This document shows, piece after piece, positions 17,459 through 23,017 of a stretch of 64,000 nt of DNA. The first letter of the stretch is position 1. Each line of letters starts with the position of its first letter. The translations under genes were made by a program, and so were the position numbers. The DNA comes from Campylobacter magnus (GTDB lineage: Bacteria > Campylobacterota > Campylobacteria > Campylobacterales > Campylobacteraceae), in contig NZ_JAQSLK010000001.1 in assembly GCF_028649595.1 (NCBI RefSeq), positions 124,001-188,000 on the forward strand, given 5' to 3'. The notes beneath the pieces are model-generated. The model was given only the letters and a program-made list of their open reading frames with translations. It had not been told where the DNA came from and did not search any database.

Positions 17459-19357
17459 TTAAATAGATACCAAAATTAAAACGAATAATCTAAACATCCC
17501 AAAAGCTATGAAAACATTTAAAGCCAAGTAAAAAATGGCATAAAAAAGATTTTTAAATTGAGAAATATATTGACATAAATCAATTTTAATGCTTTTATCT
17601 AAAAGGCTAAAATCAATAGCGCAGCTAGTGACATTTGATGATGAAAAAGGGTTTTTACTCAAAGCAGAAGCCTTTTCAGCAACATTATCTAAAGAACCTT
17701 TTAAATCATCAATATATGATGTAACATTATTAACAATGCTATTTAAAAGACCTAAATTATCATCAGACAAACTATCAAGCTCATCATTTAAGCCTGATAA
17801 AACACCACCAGTGTCAAAATCATTAGCATTGCCTAAAGCACCTAAATTAGGAGCTTTAAATTCAAAATCATCATTATTCTTTTTATCGCTCTCTGCTTGA
17901 GAATTATCTGCTTTACCGCTCTCTGCTTGAGAATTATCTGCTTTACCGCTCTCTGCTTGAGAATTATCTGCTTTATCTGTATCTTTAGGGCTTAAATCAA
18001 TAATTACATCTTTGCCAGTATAAGGGTCTTTATAGCTAATTTCATTTTTTCTATTATCATTTTTACCAATTTCAACAGTCTTAGTTTCACCAGTAATAGT
18101 ATCTGTAATAGTAATAATATTGCCACCAGTTTTATCTTTAGGTTTAATTTCTACTTGATTTCCAGTTTCAGGGTCTCTATAGCTTATAGAATTTTCTTTT
18201 TCATTTTTACCAATTTCAACAACTTTCTCTTCACCAGTAACAGGGTCTTTTATAGTTATAGTGCCTTTACTAACACCATCTTGCTGTCCACCACCTTGAG
18301 AGCCACCTTGCTCGCCACCTTGTTCGCCACCTTGAGAGCCACCTTGTTCGCCACCTTGTTCGCCACCTTGAGAGCCACCTTGCTCGCCACCTTGTTCGCC
18401 ACCTTGCTCGCCACCTTGTTCGCCACCTTGAGAACCACCTTGAGAGCCACCTTGCTCGGATTCAGAATCGCTTGGGTCAACAAGGTCAATATTAGTAGAA
18501 TTATCAACTGTGCAAAATTTAGTGGTATCACTAAAAGTAGTTTGAATATAACCACCATTAAAAACAGTATCAAAAAGCTGTTTAAAAACATTAATATTAG
18601 AAATAGTAGATATTGTAGAACCATCTTCGCAAGTAATAGAACAATCGGTTCCAGCACCTGTAACAAAAGTTTTAACACTAGCTCCAGCACCGTGACCACC
18701 CTCACGGCACATACAATCAAAACGCTCCATTTTATTTTCTAATTCAAAACATTTAAAATTAGAACAAATTCCAGCATTTTCATCAAAAGTAGCACCAAAA
18801 GAACAAAATTCACAGCGTTCTTTTTTATCATTATAAAAACCTTGCTCACCATTTTCAGGGTTGACACATTTTGGAACACATTTACCGTCTTTTAAAGAAA
18901 AATTGTTATTTTCATCTAAAGAACATACAGGAGAAGCTTTAAACGATGAACTATTATAATAAGGAGCAGTCCCAATAATTTCGCAATAAGTAGAACCTGA
19001 ATCTTTACAAGGATTTGAACTAGGTGAACTCCAAGAAAAATAACAAGGTTTATATAAACAACCATTCCATTCAACATAATATGTTAATTCCGTTTTATTT
19101 GAATAACAACCATAATTACCACTAGTCCCAATACATATATCAGGCTGTGAACGAACAGAATAAACGGTATTATCAATTTTAATAAAACAACCCTTAGAAG
19201 AACAACCAAGATTGCTAAAAAGAACACCTTTTTTTTCAAATTCAATTGCAGATGCAATACTCTGATTAGCAGCCTTACGAGCTTGTTCTAAGGTATCACC
19301 ATATAAAGAACTAAAACCAATAAACAAAAAAGCAAGAATTCTAAGAAAATATTTCAT
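17459..19357 (-). CDS. pIII-like adsorption protein with Gly/Gln-rich and tandem repeats
   Basis: The 632-residue protein is built like a filamentous phage pIII. It has a signal peptide (1-20), a Cys-rich receptor-binding-like N-terminal part (21-285, more than 20 cysteines), a glycine-rich flexible linker and a C-terminal membrane anchor (about 605-632). The linker is unusual. Residues 301-357 are GGSQ/GGEQ tetrapeptides, 366-409 and 414-458 are two copies of a 45-residue unit (TGE-K-VEIGKN...ISY-DP-TG), and 462-491 are three exact KADNSQAES(G/D) units. These should bind the host receptor, probably a pilus or surface structure, and mediate release. The repeats can change length by slippage. 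The leader hairpin and start region match those of rep. Confidence 0.87.
   Translation of the reverse strand: MKYFLRILAFLFIGFSSLYGDTLEQARKAANQSIASAIEFEKKGVLFSNLGCSSKGCFIKIDNTVYSVRSQPDICIGTSGNYGCYSNKTELTYYVEWNGCLYKPCYFSWSSPSSNPCKDSGSTYCEIIGTAPYYNSSSFKASPVCSLDENNNFSLKDGKCVPKCVNPENGEQGFYNDKKERCEFCSFGATFDENAGICSNFKCFELENKMERFDCMCREGGHGAGASVKTFVTGAGTDCSITCEDGSTISTISNINVFKQLFDTVFNGGYIQTTFSDTTKFCTVDNSTNIDLVDPSDSESEQGGSQGGSQGGEQGGEQGGEQGGEQGGSQGGEQGGEQGGSQGGEQGGEQGGSQGGGQQDGVSKGTITIKDPVTGEEKVVEIGKNEKENSISYRDPETGNQVEIKPKDKTGGNIITITDTITGETKTVEIGKNDNRKNEISYKDPYTGKDVIIDLSPKDTDKADNSQAESGKADNSQAESGKADNSQAESDKKNNDDFEFKAPNLGALGNANDFDTGGVLSGLNDELDSLSDDNLGLLNSIVNNVTSYIDDLKGSLDNVAEKASALSKNPFSSSNVTSCAIDFSLLDKSIKIDLCQYISQFKNLFYAIFYLALNVFIAFGMFRLFVLILVSI
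17885..17974 (-). repeat. Three 30-bp tandem units inside the pIII-like gene
   Basis: Three near-identical 30-bp units encode KADNSQAESG, KADNSQAESG and KADNSQAESD. The unit length keeps the frame, so copy number can vary without breaking the gene. Confidence 0.92.
18287..18457 (-). repeat. 12-bp tandem units encoding GGSQ/GGEQ
   Basis: About 14 consecutive 12-bp units encode GGSQ or GGEQ in the linker of the pIII-like protein. It resembles the glycine-rich linkers (GGGS type) of Ff pIII. Confidence 0.92.
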
Positions 19358-19400
19358 CGGTTTTTTATCCTTTACAGCTCTAGTGATTAGAGCTTTTTAA
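19358..19400 (-). promoter_or_regulatory. Hairpin leader and ribosome-binding site of the pIII-like gene
   Basis: On the minus strand AGCTCTA and TAGAGCT pair around an ATCAC loop, followed by GTAAAGGATAAAAAACCGATG in which the ATG is the start. It is nearly identical to the rep leader. Confidence 0.7.
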
Positions 19401-19426
19401 ATTAAAAGCCACCCAAAAACTCAATA

Positions 19427-19552
19427 CTATTTAATAAGCCTGTTAGTGAAAAGTGTAGTCACTAGCAGAAGTGGCAGAGCCGAAACTGTAAACCAAAAAA
19501 ATATGCTAAAAAAATAATCAAAAGCAGGGTTATTCATTATTTCTAAAATCAT
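19427..19552 (-). CDS. 41-residue single-span membrane protein
   Basis: An ATG overlapping the stop of the preceding gene (ATGA) opens a 41-codon frame, MILEIMNNPAF...TNRLIK, with one hydrophobic segment (about residues 13-34) and a basic end. The coupling and the position just upstream of the pIII-like gene suggest a small virion or assembly protein of pVII/pIX type. There is no sequence match I recognise, so the call rests on coupling and topology. Confidence 0.6.
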   Translation of the reverse strand: MILEIMNNPAFDYFFSIFFWFTVSALPLLLVTTLFTNRLIK

Positions 19553-20094
19553 TTATAAAGCCTTATAGTTTTTTTGATTATCCATACAGAAAATAAAGCA
19601 ACTATCAAGATAGAAGCACAAAACATAAACGGAGCAATATCTAAATTAGAAAAAGAAAAATCGAAGTTATCATTAGAACGCATAGAGTCCAAAGGATTAG
19701 CAGAACTGAAAAAATAATTTAAATAATCGTTAGATTTGTCAGCTTCAAGTTTGAAAAATTCTAAAATTGGGTCATTAGGATTATTAGAAAGAACTTCATT
19801 ATAACGATTTAAATTAGACAAAGGTGTTTCGTAAGCATCAATAAAATAGCTAGAAAGATAATCACCTAAACTCCTAGTATCACCAAAATTAGAATTATCT
19901 GACCACTCCCTAATAGCAGAAGTAATATCATCGCCATCATAATTAACAAAATCAACTAAGCCAGTTAAATCATAATTTTTTAAATCAGCATAACCTTGTA
20001 TATCAGAAAAAGCATTATAAAAAGAATCTTTATCTAAATTATTATCTTTGTCAATATAATCCAAAATATTAGGAAACATCTTTTTATCAGCCAT
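19549..20094 (-). CDS. Minor virion protein with a C-terminal coat-protein-like helix
   Basis: I start this 181-residue protein at ATG 20094 (MADKKMF), which follows AAAGG. An upstream in-frame start at 20145 would run back into the preceding gene. Residues 1-145 are acidic and rich in Asn, Asp and Tyr, without Cys. The last 31 residues (LDIAPFM...VAL...W-IKK) are identical at 17 of 31 positions, without gaps, to the end of the coat protein encoded at 20450-20659. The protein thus looks like a large N-terminal domain grafted onto a coat-protein helix, so it could be built into the filament. No signal peptide is obvious; Pf3-like coat proteins also insert without one. Confidence 0.75.
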   Translation of the reverse strand: MADKKMFPNILDYIDKDNNLDKDSFYNAFSDIQGYADLKNYDLTGLVDFVNYDGDDITSAIREWSDNSNFGDTRSLGDYLSSYFIDAYETPLSNLNRYNEVLSNNPNDPILEFFKLEADKSNDYLNYFFSSANPLDSMRSNDNFDFSFSNLDIAPFMFCASILIVALFSVWIIKKTIRLYK

Positions 20095-20096
20095 AA

Positions 20097-20252
20097 CTAA
20101 GCCTTTATATTTGAAACTATAAGAAATGAAATAAACATAAAACAAAAGCCAACTAGAATTCCTGTAATAGACATAGAAAAAGCAAAGTCATTATCAGTCA
20201 TACAAAGAAAATTAAGACCTTGATTTATACAAGTTTCAGAGTAAGAATTCAT
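20097..20252 (-). CDS. 51-residue membrane protein
   Basis: The frame MNSYSETCINQ... ends two bases before the next gene's ATG. Residues 27-47 form a single hydrophobic helix (SITGILVGFCFMFISFLIV). Tight spacing to genes on both sides indicates operon membership. It may be a pVII/pIX-like tip protein. The N-terminal part carries two cysteines. Confidence 0.6.
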   Translation of the reverse strand: MNSYSETCINQGLNFLCMTDNDFAFSMSITGILVGFCFMFISFLIVSNIKA

Positions 20253-20254
20253 TT

Positions 20255-20374
20255 TTATTCTCGGTTAAAAACAGTTATCGCAAAAAATATACCTTTTACC
20301 GCAAAAAGAGCTACAATTAAAATTCCAAAGAAACTATTAGAAAATAAAATAAAATTGTTTACAGGTATATCCAT
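20255..20374 (-). CDS. 39-residue membrane protein
   Basis: This frame (MDIPVNNF...FNRE) follows an AAAGG site and ends two bases before the next start codon. Residues 8-33 are hydrophobic with one internal Lys. Size and topology resemble the pVII/pIX tip proteins of filamentous phages, and the gene lies just after the coat gene as in Ff phages. Confidence 0.6.
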   Translation of the reverse strand: MDIPVNNFILFSNSFFGILIVALFAVKGIFFAITVFNRE

Positions 20375-20388
20375 TTTTAAAACCTTTA

Positions 20389-20423
20389 GCCCTTGCTGAT
20401 AGGGTCTAATTAACAGCAAGGGC
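20389..20423 (-). terminator. Hairpin after the coat gene, partial terminator
   Basis: GCCCTTGCTG and CAGCAAGGGC form a perfect 10-bp stem with a 15-base loop, 27 bases after the coat stop. A following TAAAGGTTTT is only weakly T-rich. Ff phages have a terminator after gene VIII that keeps coat transcripts abundant, and this is likely an equivalent. Confidence 0.7.
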
Positions 20424-20449
20424 AGAGTTTGACACTCAAAAAGTTAATC

Positions 20450-20659
20450 TTAGCGAAGTAGAGAGATAACTTTTTTGATTGCCCACATAGCACCAAGCGC
20501 AACGATAACAACGCCAGCACCACTCATAAATGGAGCAACATCTAGGCTACCACTTATAGCACCATCTTGTCCTACTGTAACAGCAGCATTAGCAAGGCTA
20601 GCAGAGCCAAGCACAGCAGCACCAAGAGCCAAAAGTTTTGTTTTCGCAGTCTTAAACAT
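20450..20659 (-). CDS. Major coat protein (pVIII-like)
   Basis: The 69-residue precursor has a textbook signal peptide (MFKTAKTKLLALG...) with cleavage predicted after ANA at residue 25. The 44-residue mature protein has the classic layout: an acidic amphipathic start, a hydrophobic helix (SGAGVVIVALGAMWAI) and a basic end KKVISLLR that binds DNA inside the filament. Size matches the Pf1 and Pf3 coats (46 and 44 residues). A strong AAAGGAG site precedes the ATG, and a hairpin terminator follows, both expected for the most expressed phage gene. Confidence 0.9.
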   Translation of the reverse strand: MFKTAKTKLLALGAAVLGSASLANAAVTVGQDGAISGSLDVAPFMSGAGVVIVALGAMWAIKKVISLLR

Positions 20660-20710
20660 GGAAAACTCCTTTCAAAAAAATAGTATTGGCAAGTAAGTCG
20701 AACGGCTTAC

Positions 20711-20770
20711 TTAAAAGAGTGCTTTTTGGCGCTTTTAGGTGATGAAAAAAGAAAGAAAGCACTCTTTTAA
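20711..20770. terminator. 15-bp inverted repeat upstream of the coat gene
   Basis: TTAAAAGAGTGCTTT (20711-20725) is the exact complement of AAAGCACTCTTTTAA (20756-20770), with a 30-base loop. A smaller stem AAGTAAG/CTTACTT lies at 20691-20712 and GGGGCAAAGCCCC at 20780-20792. They may end transcription from the ssDNA-binding gene or mark the coat promoter region. Confidence 0.6.
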
Positions 20771-20802
20771 ATAAACGCAGGGGCAAAGCCCCCACTTGCT
20801 AG

Positions 20803-20973
20803 CTAGTCAAAAAGACTAGGCTCATCCTTATAGCTATTTTGAGAGCTAACAAAGTTTTTATATTCTTTGCTATTTTCTATCAAAGATGCTAAAAACCCAT
20901 CAGGATAATCTAAATTATCCAAAAATTCCCAAATATGTTCAGGGAACATAAAAGAATAAGAAGCCCATCCCAT
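20803..20973 (-). CDS. 56-residue phage protein with C-terminal PSLFD motif
   Basis: An ATG five bases after the preceding stop opens a 56-codon frame, MGWASYSFMFPEHIW...KDEPSLFD. It is soluble, with aromatic residues near the start. The final EPSLFD resembles QPSLFD near the start of the replication initiator. Both look like sliding-clamp binding motifs (QxxLF), although this copy lacks the Gln. Function is unknown. Confidence 0.6.
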   Translation of the reverse strand: MGWASYSFMFPEHIWEFLDNLDYPDGFLASLIENSKEYKNFVSSQNSYKDEPSLFD

Positions 20974-20978
20974 AGTAA

Positions 20979-21356
20979 CTACTTACTAGCCTTAGTTAAT
21001 TTTGGCATTTCTACCACTACTTCAATAGAGCCATCTTGTTTTCTAGATGGCAAGCCACCACTAAAATAAATAGGCTCACCTTTAGCTAAAAGTGGTTTTA
21101 AAGTATTTACTATTTGACCTGCTTCTTGTGGAGTTTGGCAAAGAATTTTTAAGTTCAAAACTTCTTGTCTTGTGTTAGCAACACCAGTTTCAGGGTCAAT
21201 ATCGCTATCGATAATATTTGTAGTAGTAACACGAACAGAGTTACCATAATTAACACTTTGACCGTTAACAACCATTGAACCTGCTTTGGTAATACGGCAA
21301 ATGCCACCTGTCACTTCGTAATTAAGTGAGAATTGTTTTTGAATTATAAGAGCCAT
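20979..21356 (-). CDS. Candidate phage ssDNA-binding protein (pV-like)
   Basis: This 125-residue soluble protein is rich in beta-type residues. It has a VNYGNSVRVTTTNII stretch, a GLPSRKQDGSIEVVVEMP segment and a basic end. It is the first gene of the phage minus-strand operon and directly precedes the coat region. The ssDNA-binding protein lies in a comparable place in many inoviruses and has a similar size. I do not see a decisive OB-fold signature, so the call rests on position, size and composition. The start ATG follows AAAGGAGTAGCC. Confidence 0.5.
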   Translation of the reverse strand: MALIIQKQFSLNYEVTGGICRITKAGSMVVNGQSVNYGNSVRVTTTNIIDSDIDPETGVANTRQEVLNLKILCQTPQEAGQIVNTLKPLLAKGEPIYFSGGLPSRKQDGSIEVVVEMPKLTKASK

Positions 21357-21370
21357 CGGCTACTCCTTTA

Positions 21371-21393
21371 AAGAAAATATTTCATCGGTTTTT
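21371..21393 (-). repeat. Duplicated fragment of the pIII-like gene start
   Basis: These 23 bases are identical to 19343-19365, which hold the end of the leader and the first codons (MKYFL) of the pIII-like gene. Here the frame stops after MKYFL. It looks like a scar of a past duplication or module exchange. Confidence 0.85.
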
Positions 21394-21525
21394 GTCATAC
21401 GACGCCCAAATGTTACCGATGCGAGACATTTGAGCGAAGTAGCGAGTTTAGCGACATCTAGGGTCGGACTTAAAATAATTAAGCGTTTTTATGCTAGAAT
21501 GAAAGCAAAAAAACATAAAATTACT

Positions 21526-21542
21526 TTAAGTGTTTCACTTAA
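21526..21542. promoter_or_regulatory. Candidate operator in the divergent phage control region
   Basis: TTAAGTG-TTT-CACTTAA is a perfect 7-bp inverted repeat 42 bases before the repressor-like gene. CAAATGT/ACATTTG forms another inverted repeat at about 21406-21434. Either could be the binding site of the HTH protein encoded next. Confidence 0.5.
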
Positions 21543-21583
21543 ATTATTTTAGAAGTTTAGCAAAAAACTAAAAAGAAGTCAAG

Positions 21584-21817
21584 ATGAATATAAAAGAATT
21601 TTGTAATTTTTTGAATATTAGTGAGCCAACCATTTATAATTGGCGCGCAGATAAGCCAAATTTATACAAAATTGTGATGGAATACAAGAAAGAAAAAATA
21701 GATAATGCAGACAATTTAAGTGAAATACTAAAATATTTCAATAAATTAAGCGAAAAAGAAAAAGAATTTTACTTAGCAGATATAAAAGCAAGAATTCTAA
21801 GAAAGGAATTAGAATGA
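21584..21817 (+). CDS. Small HTH protein, candidate phage repressor
   Basis: The 77-residue protein starts with a helix-turn-helix-like segment, IKEFCNFLNISEPTIYNWRADKP, in which SEPTIYNW fits a recognition helix. The rest is charged and helical (LSEKEKEFYLADIKARIL). It is transcribed away from the phage operon, the usual arrangement of an immunity repressor. It overlaps the next gene by four bases. The family is not certain; an XRE- or AlpA-like regulator is most plausible. Confidence 0.65.
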   Translation: MNIKEFCNFLNISEPTIYNWRADKPNLYKIVMEYKKEKIDNADNLSEILKYFNKLSEKEKEFYLADIKARILRKELE

Positions 21818-22263
21818 AATATATAATCTTAGCAATATTTTTTATACAAGCACAAGCAAATTTAATTTTAGAATACAAAGAAAAAAATGGAACAAAAGTT
21901 ATAATAGAAAAAATAAACGATAATACAAATTATAAAAAAATGATAGTAGAAAATGAAAGATTAAAAAGTATAAATAACGAAATAATAAAGCAAAACAGAG
22001 AACTAAAAAAAGAAATAAATAAGCTAAAAATACTAAACAAAGAATTTGAGAAAAATTTAATACTAGGAAATAGAATAAAAGAATACAGAATCACGGATGA
22101 TACCTACATTTATGAAAATGTAAGAGAAAAGCAAATGAGAGAGGGATCAGGCGCAATAGCAGAAATGTATAGAATAGGCGGATCAGCAATAGCAGCTTTA
22201 ATTTTTGGAGTATTTTTAGCTAGATTTTTTAGAAAACAACCAAAACATGAATTAGCAGAATAA
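21814..22263 (+). CDS. Coiled-coil membrane protein of the lysogeny operon
   Basis: The 149-residue protein has a signal-like N-terminus (MKYIILAIFFIQAQANL). A strongly charged coiled coil covers about residues 40-90 (ENERLKSINNEIIKQNRELKK). A C-terminal membrane helix (GGSAIAALIFGVFLARFF) is followed by a basic tail. It is translationally coupled to the putative repressor, so it is likely expressed in lysogens. That setting, with a periplasmic coiled coil anchored in the membrane, suggests superinfection exclusion or a similar surface function. This is inference, and I recognise no family. Confidence 0.65.
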   Translation: MKYIILAIFFIQAQANLILEYKEKNGTKVIIEKINDNTNYKKMIVENERLKSINNEIIKQNRELKKEINKLKILNKEFEKNLILGNRIKEYRITDDTYIYENVREKQMREGSGAIAEMYRIGGSAIAALIFGVFLARFFRKQPKHELAE

Positions 22264-22264
22264 T

Positions 22265-22279
22265 AGGGGCAAAGCCCCT
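22265..22279. terminator. Short GC hairpin between convergent phage genes
   Basis: AGGGGC-AAA-GCCCCT directly follows the stop of the coiled-coil gene and precedes the end of the converging small genes. It can work in both directions. The core GGGGCAAAGCCCC also occurs at 20780-20792. Confidence 0.6.
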
Positions 22280-22284
22280 AAATT

Positions 22285-22401
22285 TTAAGTAGATTTTAGA
22301 GTTTTGTGCTTATTTACTTCGTATAAAAGCTTTAATATCACAGCACTACCAAACACAAGGGCAACACTAGCAAAAGCCAAAACTATACTTTGAAAGTCCA
22401 T
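22285..22401 (-). CDS. 38-residue single-span membrane protein
   Basis: The frame MDFQSIVLAFASV...HKTLKST has a short acidic start, a hydrophobic helix of about 20 residues and a Lys-rich end, the same plan as an unprocessed Pf3-type coat or a tip protein. It begins seven bases after the 30-residue gene. In the circular phage it would lie downstream of the integrase gene. Confidence 0.5.
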   Translation of the reverse strand: MDFQSIVLAFASVALVFGSAVILKLLYEVNKHKTLKST

Positions 22402-22408
22402 AGATAAA

Positions 22409-22501
22409 TTAAGCCTCTTTAGGCTCTTTTGTAGAAGCAAAAATTGCTAGATAGCCAAGAGCCAAAACACCAAAAATCAAAATAAAACTAGCAAAATACA
22501 T
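22409..22501 (-). CDS. 30-residue single-span membrane protein
   Basis: The start ATG overlaps the stop of the 74-residue gene (TAATG). MYFASFILIFGVLALGYLAI is hydrophobic, and the tail STKEPKEA is polar. Coupling to the gene upstream supports that it is real. It may be a small virion protein; a toxin-like peptide is another option. Confidence 0.5.
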   Translation of the reverse strand: MYFASFILIFGVLALGYLAIFASTKEPKEA

Positions 22502-22725
22502 TACAAGCCCCCTAATTCATCTTTCTTTTTATTCAGTCTATTTTGAACATAAATAATAAGGAAAAATACAAAAAATGTAGTGATACCAGCTAGATAAAAT
22601 AAAAAATCGTTTTTATCATAGTGATTAACTACATAACCAATCAAAGCTACAAAACTAGCTATCAAAGCGACTAGATAAACTCTTAAATCTAGTATATCTT
22701 GTGTAATCTTTTCTTTTTTTGACAT
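22501..22725 (-). CDS. 74-residue protein with two membrane segments
   Basis: A charged N-terminus (MSKKEKITQDILDLR) is followed by two hydrophobic helices (about 18-36 and 43-60) and a Lys-rich tail. It is the first of three small coupled genes at the attR end of the prophage. No family is recognised. A TATAAT-like ATTATA lies just upstream on the coding strand side. Confidence 0.55.
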   Translation of the reverse strand: MSKKEKITQDILDLRVYLVALIASFVALIGYVVNHYDKNDFLFYLAGITTFFVFFLIIYVQNRLNKKKDELGGL

Positions 22726-22777
22726 GGTAAAATTATAGCAAAAATATATAAAAAAATCAATAAAAAAGCAAACAAGA

Positions 22778-22803
22778 GTTCGAATCCCTCCCTGTCCGCC
22801 ACT
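22778..22803 (+). other. attR: 26-bp copy of the tRNA-Ser 3' end
   Basis: The sequence is identical to 11361-11386. Only the T arm and acceptor 3' strand are present, so this is not a second tRNA gene. Confidence 0.93.
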
Positions 22804-22975
22804 TATTTTTAAAAATCACTACTTTAAAAAATCACTAAATATTTTTTTTTAAAAGCCTTAGCATCTACGGCGTTTGTAATCTTGTCTTATGCGCCCTTAT
22901 TTTAGCTGTTCTAAGAAGTTTTTGTAATTATGCTTAAAAAATATAAAAATCTGTAATAGATAGAGTAAACCCAGG

Positions 22976-23017
22976 GAATTCTAGAATTCTAGAATTCCCC
23001 AGAATTCCCCAGAATTT
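22976..23017. repeat. Short palindrome array at the end of clpB
   Basis: GGGAATTCTAGAATTCTAGAATTC and related GAATTCCCC copies (the first string broken over 22976-22996) immediately follow the clpB stop. The stop TAG is continuous with a TAGAAATTCT half-site. The stretch 22804-22975 before it is AT-rich and shows nothing else I can name. Confidence 0.85.

Larger units (their letters stand above)
11387..22803 (-). mobile_element. Integrated filamentous phage (inovirus) at tRNA-Ser
   Basis: An 11.4-kb AT-rich block lies between two 26-bp copies of the tRNA-Ser 3' end. It starts with a tyrosine integrase next to the tRNA. It then carries inovirus functions on the minus strand: HUH replication initiator, secretin, Zot/pI, pVI-like, pIII-like, tiny membrane proteins, a classical coat protein and a candidate ssDNA-binding protein. 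A repressor operon on the plus strand diverges from these. No complete GGAATTCTAGAATTCC palindrome occurs inside, in contrast to the surrounding chromosome. All core modules look intact, so it may be able to excise and produce particles. Confidence 0.92.

Noticed and set aside
18155-18742. Long plus-strand frame of 195 codons opposite the pIII-like gene
   Set aside because: It is the antisense reading of the GGSQ/GGEQ repeats (a TLLATLFATL pattern) and has no independent support.
22771-22803. Second tRNA-Ser gene
   Set aside because: Only the last 26 bases of the tRNA are present. It is the attR copy made by phage integration.
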